Part shown: one piece after another, positions 1 through 11,100 of the stretch
Layout: each line of letters starts with the position of its first letter
Numbering within the stretch: position 1 is the first letter of the stretch
Source of the DNA: Triplophysa rosa
Taxonomy: Eukaryota > Chordata > Actinopteri > Cypriniformes > Nemacheilidae
NCBI RefSeq assembly: GCF_024868665.1
Contig: NC_079891.1
Span: forward strand, 18,375,182-18,439,181
Length of the DNA stretch: 64,000 nt
Direction of reading: 5' to 3'
Notes under the pieces: model-generated
What the model saw: only the letters and a program-made list of their open reading frames with translations
Database searches by the model: none
What the model was told of the DNA's origin: nothing
Position numbers and translations under genes: made by a program

Positions 1-612
1 AGATGGTGTGGCTGGGGGCTTGGGAGACAGATGCAAGTCATCCAGACGCTGACATAAATGTTCCATTTCTGTTAAAAACAAATCAGAAATCAAAACCTGT
101 TCATCCAATGACTGATTGTTCATCCAATGACTGATATCTTTCAATACAAAACAATAAAACAAGTCTAAATTTCACTAACACACTAAGGAACATGATACAA
201 AAAGTATGATTCTCAAAACCGTATTAAACAATAAAAGAGCATTGAACTGTTGCGAGGCGTATTAAGACCTCATGGTGCCCCTGGGCAACAGCCCCAGAGG
301 TGCCCCCCCATCACCACCCACACGCAGAATCCACTCATTAAAAGATTTATATATTAAAAGATTTATAAGAATGAAACTCAGCAATTTACAATATACTATT
401 TTACAAGAATTAACATTAACATGACACTTTTGTAGAATAGAACACAAAAAACAACTCTTTTCATAAGTATTTTTAACAATTAGGCCTACTGTAGTTAAGG
501 GGCACCTGCTTTCTGTTGTAACGTTACATTTCAGGTTTTGATGTAGTGAAAAAAAATCACTAACATTTTTTTAACAGGTGTAAATGTTGTGCGTGCCACA
601 AAGTGGGGGTAC

Positions 613-655
<43 letters not shown>

Positions 656-2187
656 GTTTGCATGTATTCACATTAGGGGGACAATGGAACAATGTACAGA
701 TCTTCAGGACATTGGGATTTTAATTCACCAAAGTGGCATTCACCAGATTACAATGTATAGCAAGGTTATTCAAATAACATGAAACGTTATTGTTACTATT
801 TTAACTGCTATACAGCTATTCAAACGCTCTTTTTAAGTACAGTATGTGTATATTCTTCTTACTAAACGATCACATAAAGTACTAAGATAAAAGTGTACTC
901 CACTAAAAAGGACACTATGAATTGATTGCTATAGTGATGACACCGTTCTTCACTTTCACTTTAAAACCCAGGTTTGGACCTTAAATAGTGGCCTTACATC
1001 CACGTATTATTAGCATACATTATCGGCACTATAACATCTTATTTCTGACGCATGCCATGTATATATACATTTATTAATCAGTGCTAATCCCCGCATTTTT
1101 AGTCTCCGCTACGTAATGCTGCATCGATCCCGCTTCCATCTGTTCGAAGATTAAAGTGTATACGAAAGACAACTCGCCTCATAGCAGTCACTTGTGATTG
1201 GCTGAATGTTAATTCACTCAAATCTATGTAACTAACCAGATAACATGGGCGGGAATGTTGGCGGAGGTGTGTCGAAAAAGTGCGGAGGACAGAACCATTT
1301 TTATCTAAAGTGGGGGTATTCCCACACATGGTGCCACGCCTATTTAGCGCAGACGCGTGACTTAAGTCTTAAAAAACAAGTGCTTATGTACATTTATAAA
1401 AAAATATTTTGTATTGTGGGTTTAATTGGTGCCCGTAAAGTCTTGGTGCCCCTGGGCACTCGCCCAATTGCCCATATGGTTAATCCGCCTCTGACTGTTG
1501 GTCAGATAGAACAAAATAAAACAATTTACCAGATGAGGATGATGATTTAAAAATAAATGTCGCTGGCTGTAGAGGCCTCATTCTGTTAAATTGGGTCACT
1601 CTATGAAGCCTAAAAAATACGAGGATGAGCACTGTAAGTATCATTTCTGCATAGATTCAAGCACTTATAAATGGAGAATTATTTTGTTCAACTCACTCAG
1701 GAACGGGAGATGGTGTGGCTGTGGCAAAGGGATTTGAAGGGCAGTCACTTCTTGCCTCTGCGGTAAATCAGCTAAGAACAAATCACAAATCAAAACCTGT
1801 TCATCCAGTGACCCATATAAAACATTTAACCAAAAATAAAGAGCATTGAGTGCTGAGCAGATTAGAAAAGAGTATAATAACTTACTTTTTTTCGTTTTCG
1901 TCATCCTTCTTTTTGTTTTCTTAACCGCCTTAGAAGCTCTAGGAGATGCACTGGAAACATCTTGGACATGATCCAATGGCTCTAAGGCAGCGCCCTGACC
2001 CCTAAAAATATCAGTACTTTAAGTTATTTTAAGGTTCAAGCACTTAGGTTGCGGTGTATAAATTGAGAGGATTTGTTAACTCACTCAGATGGAGAAGGTG
2101 ATTCTCTGGGCTCTTCTATCTCAGGGGTCTCCATGGACACTTCTTGCCCACTCATCTGGGAGTCAGTCTTCTGTGTTGGTCCAAAAT
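1..2187 (-). CDS. Cassette-gene exons, 3'-most visible block (G, E-C fusion, D', F, D)
   Basis: Exons at 2187-2085 (G, 103 bp, same length as 5554-5452), 2001-1886 (116 bp; an E-like start fused to basic [13 protein letters not shown]), 1757-1697 (a short D remnant using an internal acceptor, ending TATPSPVPE), 1609-1530 (F, ending [10 protein letters not shown]) and 68 to beyond the left edge (D, with [20 protein letters not shown]). All phases agree. The intron between the last two is expanded by a 1.2-kb element at 253-1493. Confidence 0.6.
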
Positions 2188-5100
2188 CTGTTGAGAACAA
2201 ATCAGAGAAGATAAATGACACACCTGTTCATCCAACGATTGATAGCAAAACTGTTTTAAACAATAAAAGAGCATTGATACTGTTGCTCAGATAGAACTAA
2301 ATACAACAACTTATCAAATAGTTGTGGGGGCAGTTGTGGCCTAATGGTTAGAGAGTCGGACTCATAACCAGAAGGTTGCCGGTTCGATTCCCAGGGCCGG
2401 TGGGTAACAACTGAGGTGCCCTTGAGCAAGGCACCTTACCCCTACTTGCTCCCCGGGGCTGAGTGATAGCATGCCCACTGCTCCGGGGTGTGTCATGCTT
2501 CGTGTGTTCACTACTCTCTGGATGGGTTAAATGCAGAGGTCACATTTCGTTGCCTTGTACATGTGCAATGACAATAAATTGAATCTAATCTAATCTAATC
2601 ATATCGATGGCGGATGGCAGCAAAACAAAATACTGATAAAAATACCAGAGAGTTCGCCACTAAATGATGAAAGCTAAAAAATATGAGATGAAGTAAATGT
2701 AAGATCATTCCTGCACACATTCAATTACTTAAATTGAAAAAAGTTGTCAACTCACTCAAGAACAGAGACTGTGTGGCTGGCAAAGCATGGAAGTATGGAA
2801 AGTGAGGGAAGGAAACAAGTGAAATGGCTCCTCTTGCTATATATAAAGCAAAGCCTCTTTAGAAGGAAAGCCTGCAACAACCTTTAACCAAAACCGCGTA
2901 ACGGCTACTGCTAATGCCGGTACAGTGAGGGAAATAAGTATTTGATCCCCTGCTGATTTTGTAAGTTTGCCTACTTACAAACAAATGAAGGGTCTATAAT
3001 TTTTATGGTGGGTTTATTTTAACTGATAGACACAGAATATTTAAAAAAATCAGGGGAAAAAAATGTTATATAAAGGTTATAAATTGATTTGCATTTCAGT
3101 CAGTGAAATAAGTATTTGATCCCCAAGCAAAACATAACTTTGTACTTTGTGGAGAAACCCTTGTTGGCAAGCACAGAGGTCAGACATTTCTGATAGTTGG
3201 TCACCAGGTTTGCACATGTGTCCGGATACATTTAGTCCACTCCTCTGTCAATCTTTAAGGTTTCTTGGCTGTCGCTCAGCAAATTGGAGTTTTAGCCTCC
3301 TTCACAGAGGTTCTATAGGACTAGGGTCTAGAGACTGGCTAGGACATTTAATGTGCTTCTCCTTAAGCCACTATTTGGTTGTCTTGGCAATATGTTTTGC
3401 GTCTTTGTCATGTTAAAGGCTCATCCATGACCCATCTTCAGTGACCTAGTTAAGGGGAGGAGGTTCTCGTCCAAGATTTTACGGTACATGGGCCCGTCCC
3501 TCAGCCCCTCAATGCGGTGAAGTCATCCTGTATACCTGTAGCAGAGAAAAAGCCCTAAAGCAGAATGTTTCCAACACTGTGCTTCTCTGTAGACATGATG
3601 TTCTTGGGCTCATAGTCAGCATTTCTCTCCCTCCAAACACAGGAGTCCATTTTGGTCTCACAGCAGTGCCAGCACTTTCGCCAAAGCCTTTTCTGAATCA
3701 TTTTTATGTTCATTGTCAAACTTAAGACGAGCCAGGCGGGCCTTCTTGGGCAGGAGGACCTTGCGGGTGCTTCAGGATTTCAGTCTACTGTGGCATAGCG
3801 TGTTACCAATGTGTTACCAATGTTTTGCTTGCTAACTGTGTTCCCAACTGTCTTGAAATCATTAACAGGCTTCTTCCGTGTAGTTCTGGGCTGATCTTTA
3901 ACATTTCTCATGATCATCTTTACCCCATTGGGGAAATATTGCAGGGAGCTCCAGAACAAGGGCATTTGATAGTTATTTTGTATATCTTCTATTTCCAAAT
4001 AATCACACCAACAGTTGTCTCCTTCTCACCAAGCTTCTGTCTGTAGCCTATTCAAGGTTTGTGCAGGTCTCCAATCTTGTCGCTGACATCCTTTAAAACC
4101 TATTTGGTCTGGACCATGGTGTTGGAGAGGTTGAACTGGAAGATACAGATTCTGTTGGCAGGCATCTTTTATATACATAACAAGCTGATTTAGGAGTACT
4201 TTCTTAAAGTGACAGGACTAATCTGTGGTCCATATAGGCACATAACCAATCTGTGGAGCCAGAATTCTTGCTAGTTGGTAGGGGATCAAATACTTATTTC
4301 ACTGACTGAAATGCAAATCAATTTATAACCTTTATATAACATTTTTTTCCCCTGATTTTTTTTAATATTCTGTGTCTATCAGTTAAAATAAACCCACCAT
4401 AAAAATTATAGACCCTTCATTTGTTTGTAAGTAGGCAAACTTACAAAATCAGCAGGGGATCAAATACTTATTTCCCTGCACGTAAATGACACACCTGTTC
4501 ATCCAATGATTGATATCTTTAAATACAGATCCATAAAAACAAGTTGTTCTAAATTTCACAAAAACACTAAGAAACATGCTACTAAAACAGTTTTAAAAAT
4601 GAAAGAGCATTGATAGTGTTGAGCTGATTAAATAAGAAATATATTAACTTACTATTTCTCATTTTCCTCATCCTCCTTTTGGCCTTATTCGAAATCTTGG
4701 ATGTGTCCACTACATCTCCTGGAGCTAAAAACAAGTGGCTCTAAGATTCAGTAACACACTTAGAAACATGCTACCAAAAGTAAGATTCTTAAAACAGTTT
4801 CAAAAATAAAATAGCATTGATATGTTTGGTCCGATGTCATTGCATACAAATTAATTTTTCCTTTACCTGTTTCTGGAACAGCAGCAGCTGCTGGAGGTTC
4901 CTGGGACTCAGATTTTGTCTGAACTTTCATATCCAGTGTCTCTGTAGAACTCTCCAGCCTAAAAATACAAGCACTGTAAGTTTTGTTTCTGCANNNNNNN
5001 NNNNNNNNNNNNNNNNNNNNNNNNNNNNNNNNNNNNNNNNNNNNNNNNNNNNNNNNNNNNNNNNNNNNNNNNNNNNNNNNNNNNNNNNNNNNNNNNNNNN

Positions 5101-8100
5101 NNNNNNNNNNNNNNNNNNNNNNNNNNNNNNNNNNNNNNNNNNNNNNNNNNNNNNNNNNNNNNNNNNNNNNNNNNNNNNNNNNNNNNNNNNNNNNNNNNNN
5201 NNNNNNNNNNNNNNNNNNNNNNNNNNNNNNNNNNNNNNNNNNNNNNNNNNNNNNNNNNNNNNNNNNNNNNNNNNNNNNNNNNNNNNNNNNNNNNNNNNNN
5301 NNNNNNNNNNNNNNNNNNNNNNNNNNNNNNNNNNNNNNNNNNNNNNNNNNNNNNNNNNNNNNNNNNNNCTAAAAATATCAGTACTTTAAGTTATTTTAAG
5401 GTTCAAGCACTTAGGTTGCTGTGTATAAATTGAGAGGATTTGTTAACTCACTCAGATGGAGAAGGTGTTTCTCTGGGCTCTTCTATCTCAGGGGTCTCCA
5501 TGGACACATCTGGCCCACTCATCTGGGAGTCAGTCTCCTGTGTTGGTCCAAAACCTGTTGAGAACAAATCAGAGAAGATAAATGACACACCTGTTCATCC
5601 AACGACTGATATCAAAACTGTTTTAAACAATAAAAGAGCATTGATACTGTTGGTCAGATAGAACTAAATACAACAACTTACCAAATGTGGGTGAGAATTC
5701 GAAGATGAACGTCGCAGGACGAAGAGGCTTCAATCTGTTAAATGGGCCAGAGGAGTTCGCCACTAAATGATGAAGCCTACAAAATATGAGGATGAGTAAT
5801 GTAAGTATCATTCCTGCACACATTCAATTATTTATAAATTGAGAAAAAATTGTTCAACTCACTCAAGAACAGGAGATGGTGTGGCTGGGGCAGAAGGCTC
5901 AGAGGACAGATGCAGTCCACCCAGGAGCTCACACAGGTGTTCAATAGATGTGTCAGTCTCCAGCGTTTCACTCACTTCCTGCATCTGTGTCTCCTGTCCA
6001 GCAGCCTCCTGCATTTTTAAACCTGTTGAGAATAAATCAGAGCAGATAAATGACACACCTGTTCATCCAATGATTGATATCTTTAAATACAGATCCATAA
6101 AAACAAGTTCTTCTAAATTTCACAAACACACTAAGAAACATGCTACTAAAACAGTTTTAAAAATCTAAGAGCAATGATAGTGTTGAGCAGATTAAATAAG
6201 AATATATCAACTTACTATTTCTCATTTTCCTCATCCTCCTTTTGGCCTTATTCGAAACCTTGAATGTGTCCACTGCATCTCCTGGAGCTAAAAACAAGTG
6301 GCTCTGAGTTTCAGTAAAACACTTCGAAACATGATACCAAAAGTAAGATTCTTAAAACAGTTTCAAAAATAAAATAGCATTGATATTTTGGTCCGATGTC
6401 ATTACATACAAATTCATTTTTCCTTTACCTGTTTCTGAAACAGCAGCAGCTGCTGGAGGTTCCTGGGACTCAGGTTTTGGTGGATCTTTCATATCCAGTG
6501 TCTCTGTAGAACTCTCCAGCCTAAAAATACAAGCACTGTAAGTATTGTTTCTGCAAACATTCAAGCACTTAGATCGATGTGTATAAATCAAGAGAATTTG
6601 TTCAACTCACTGAGGTGGAGAAGCTGCCATGACAGGAGCTTCTGTGGACGCCTCTGGTTCTGTGGATGCCTCTGGTTCTGTGGACGCCTCTGGTTCTGTG
6701 GACGCCTCTGGTTCTGTGGAAGCTGTTGAGAATAAATCAGAGTAGATAAACACCTGACACACCTGTTCATCCAATGACTGATATCTTTAAATACAGATCC
6801 ATAAAAACTAAATTTTACTCACACACTAAGACACATGACACCAAAGACAGTTTGAAAAATATTAGAGCATTGATAGTGTTGAGCAGATTGGAAAGGAATA
6901 TATTAACTTACATTTTTTATTTTTCCTCATCCTCCTTTTCGTTTTCTTCAAAGCAGCTGAAGCTGGTGTGACAGGGAGCTCTGTGGACGTCTCTTGTGAG
7001 GAAGCTGTTGAGAATAAATCAGACTAGATAAACACCTGACACACCTGTTCATCCAATGATTGATATCTTTAAATACAGATCCATAAAAACAAGTAGCTCT
7101 AAATTTCACTCACACACTAAGAAACATGCTACCGAAAGATTCTCAAAACAGTTTTAAAATACAAGAGCATTGATGGTTTTGGTCCGATGTCATGATGACA
7201 TACAAATGATTTTTCCCTTTACCTGTGATTGGAGCTGCAGCAGCTGCTGAAGGTGCCTGGGACTCGTCTTTCGATTTGTCCCTCTGTCTCTGCGTAGAGC
7301 TCTCCTGCCTAAAAATACAAGCACTGTAAGTATTGTTTCTGCAAAGATTCGAGCACTTAAATTGATGTGTATAAATCAAGAGAATTTGTTCAACTCACTG
7401 AGGTGGAGCAGCTGCCGTGACAGGAGCTTCTATGGACGCCTCTGGTTCTGTGGACGCCTCTGGTTGTGGGGAAGCTGTTGAGAATAAATCAGAGCAGATA
7501 AACAACTGATACACCTGTTCATCCAATGATGGATATCTTTAAATACGGATCCATAAACAAGTTGCTCTAAATTTCACTCACACACTAAGAAACATGCTAC
7601 CAAAAAATTCTCCAAACAGTTTTTAAACAAAAAGAGCATCAATATTTTTAGTCTGATGTCATGACATACAAATTATTTTTTCCTCTACCTGGTTTCGTAA
7701 CAGCAGCAGCCGCTGGAGGTGCCCGGGACTCCGTTTTGGATGGATGTGAGTTATCCTGTTTATTTGTAGAACTCTCCTGCCTAAAAATACAAGCACTGTA
7801 AGTATTGTTTCTGCAAACATTCAAGCACTTAGATTGATGTGTATAAATCAAAAGAATTTGTTCAACTTACTGAGGTGAAGCAGCTTTTGTGGACTTCTCT
7901 TGTCCAACACTCTCCTGCCTTTGTGGGGAAGCTGTTGAGAACAAATCAGACTAGATAAACACCTGATACACTTGTTCATCCAATGATTGATATCTTTAAA
8001 TACAGATAAATATTAACAGGTTTACCATCTGTTCTAATTTCACTAACCTACTAAGAAACATGCTAGCAAAAGTAAGATCAAAACAGTTTTAAAATAAAAG

Positions 8101-11100
8101 AGCATTGGTGGTTTTGGTCAGATGTAATAACATGCAAATCATTTTTTCCTTTACCTGTTCTTGGAACAGCAGCAGCTGCTGGAGGTACCTGGGACTCCGA
8201 TTTGTCCCTTTGTCCCTGCAAACAACTCTTCTGTCTAAAAATATAAGCATTGTAAGTGTTCCTGCAAACATTTGTGCACTTAGATTGATGTGTATAAAAC
8301 ATGATAATATTTAACTCACTGAGGTGGAAAAGTTTCCCAGAAAGAGCGTTGACCCCTACAAACACAAGTACTTGGAAGTTATTTCAAGTTTCAAGAATTA
8401 TTTCAAGTTTCAAGCATATAGATCGATGTGTATAAATCAAGAGAATGTGTTCAACTCACTGAGGCAGAGAAACTCCCCAGGCAGAACGTTGAACCCTAGA
8501 AATACAAGAACTTGAAGTTATAAAGGGGTGCTGTAACGGTGTGTCATGCATTCTGACTTCTTTACAATGTTAAACGTGCTGTCTTATGCTTAACATGGTC
8601 AACTTGTCAAAAAACTAGTTGGGCGTATTACGTAGTATTTCTGTGCTCGATACACTCCCCCAGCGATCGTACAGGTTTCCGAAAGTTTCTTTTCGAAAAA
8701 TATAAAACGTAATATTTCGTAACAATTTTTCTTAGTTCCTTATTGGACAATTCTCCCGGAAAAGCACGCGGCACGCCCACGCGGCAGCAAAGAGAGCAGG
8801 AGAAGGAGCATGCGCAGACGGCACTTTCACTTGCGTGCAGGAGAGAGAAAGAGAGAGCATACGTTCGCGAAGCTCAGGTGTTTGTTTGTTCACTGCATTT
8901 GGGTGATGAATGTTATATAAACGGTAGACATAACGCTGGATTTGGAGATGGTTTGAAACTGATATATGGAGCTGTCCCAGCGCTAAAAGATGCCGGACAT
9001 GAACTGCATGCGGTGAGTGAAACTGATGTCTGTGTTTTGTTGGCAATGGGTGCGCATGTGCTTTAGTTCAGCCTACCCCTCCCCCCCGCACAAGCCGTAT
9101 GCTTTCGGAAATAATCGTACAGCTGTATCTACCTTTTATAGACGTGATCAAACTAAATTCTTTTCGAAAATACAAAGTATGCAATACTACTCTATAGGCA
9201 CTCAAGATTACTATGAGATTGTCAGAAACCACGTGTGTTAGGGCTGCTTTAAGTTTCAAGCGTATAGATTGATGTGTATAATTCAATTGGTTTAACTTAC
9301 TGAGGTGGAGAATCTGGTGCAACAGAGGGCTTTGTTGCCATCTCTTGTCCTCCAATCTCTTTTCCTTGTGAGGGAGCTGTTGAGAACAAATCAGACTAGA
9401 TAAACACCTGACACACCTGTTGATCTCTTTAAATACAGATCTATAAAAACAAGTTCTTCTAAATTTTACTCACACACTAAGAAACATGCTACCAAAAACA
9501 GTTATAAAAATAAAAGAGATATGATATATTTGGTCCAAGGTCATTTCGTATGAACGACATTTACCGTTACCTGTGATTGGAGCTGAAGCAGCTGCTGGAG
9601 GTGCCTGGGACTCAGATTTGTCCCTCTGGCTCTGCGTATAACTCTCCTGCCTAAAAATACAAGCACTGTAAGTATTGTTTCTGCAAACATTCAAGCACTT
9701 AGATTGATGTGTATAAATCAAGAGAATTTGCTCAACTCACTTAGATGGGTAACGCATTGAATTCGCTATCACGGGGGGCTTCGTGGACACCTTCCGAGTT
9801 GTCCACCCATCTCTGAAGACCCTCCTCTGGATAACAGCTGGGGGATTTGTTGCCGTCTCTTGTCCAGCAATCTCCTTTCTTGGTGAAGGAGCTGTTGAGA
9901 ATAAATCAGAGCAGTTAAACACCTGATACACCTGTTCATCCAATGATCGATATCTTTAAATACAGATCCATAAAAACAAGTTGCTCTAAATTTCACTCAC
10001 ACACTAAGAAACATGCTACCAAAAACTGTTTAAAAATAAAAGAGCATTGATGGTTTTAGTCTGATGTCATGACATACAAATGATTTTTTCCTTTACCTGG
10101 TTTTGTAACAGCAGCAGCTGCTGGGGGTGCCCGGGACTCCATTTTGACTCTATCTGGCTTATTCCGTTTCTTTGTAGAGCTCTCCAGCCTAAAAATACAA
10201 GCACTGTAAGTATTGTTTCTGCAAACATTCAAGCACTTAGATTGATGTGTATAAATCAAAAGAATTTGTTCAACTTACTGAGGTGAAGCAGCTTTTGTGG
10301 ACTTCTCTTGTCCAACACTCTCCTGCCTTTGTGGGGAAGCTGTTGAGAACAAATCAGACTAGATAAACACCTGATACACTTGTTCATCCAATGATTGATA
10401 TCTTTAAATACAGATGAATATTAACAGGTTTACCATCTGTTCTAATTTCACTAACCTACTAAGAAACATGCTAGCAAAAGTAAGATCAAAACAGTTTTAA
10501 AATAAAAGAGCATTGGTGGTTTTGGTCAGATGTAATAACATGCAAATCATTTTTTCCTTTACCTGTTCTTGGAACAACAGCAGCTGCTGGAGGTACCTGG
10601 GACTCAGATTTGTCCCTTTGTCCCTGCAAACAACTCTTCTGTCTAAAAATATAAGCATTGTAAGTGTTCCTGCAAACATTTGTGCACTTAGATTGATACG
10701 TACAAAACAAGAGAATATTTAACTCACTGAGGTGGAAAAGTTTCCCAGAAAGAGCGTTGACCCCTACAAACACAAGTACTTGGAGTTATTTCAAGTTTCA
10801 AGCATATAGATCGATGTGTATAAATCAAGAGAATGTGTTCAACTCACTGAGGCAGAGAAACTCCCCAGGCAGAACGTTGAACCCTAGAAATACAAGAACT
10901 TGAAGTTATTTTTAATGGGTGCTGCAACGGTGTGTCATGCATTCTGACTTCTTTACAATGTTAAACGTGCCGTCTTATGCTTAACATGGTCAACTTGTCA
11001 AAAAACTAGTTGGGCGTGTTACGTAGTATTTCTGTGCTCGATACACTCCCCCAGCGATCGTACAGGTTTCAGAAAGTTTTTTTTTTCGAAAAATATAAAA

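Noticed and set aside
2326..2410. Possible tRNA gene
   Set aside because: Only the A and B boxes are conserved; it lacks a proper acceptor stem, and the same head occurs in other SINE copies.
3147..4046. Plus-strand open frames inside the Tc1 element
   Set aside because: They are antisense to the decayed transposase.
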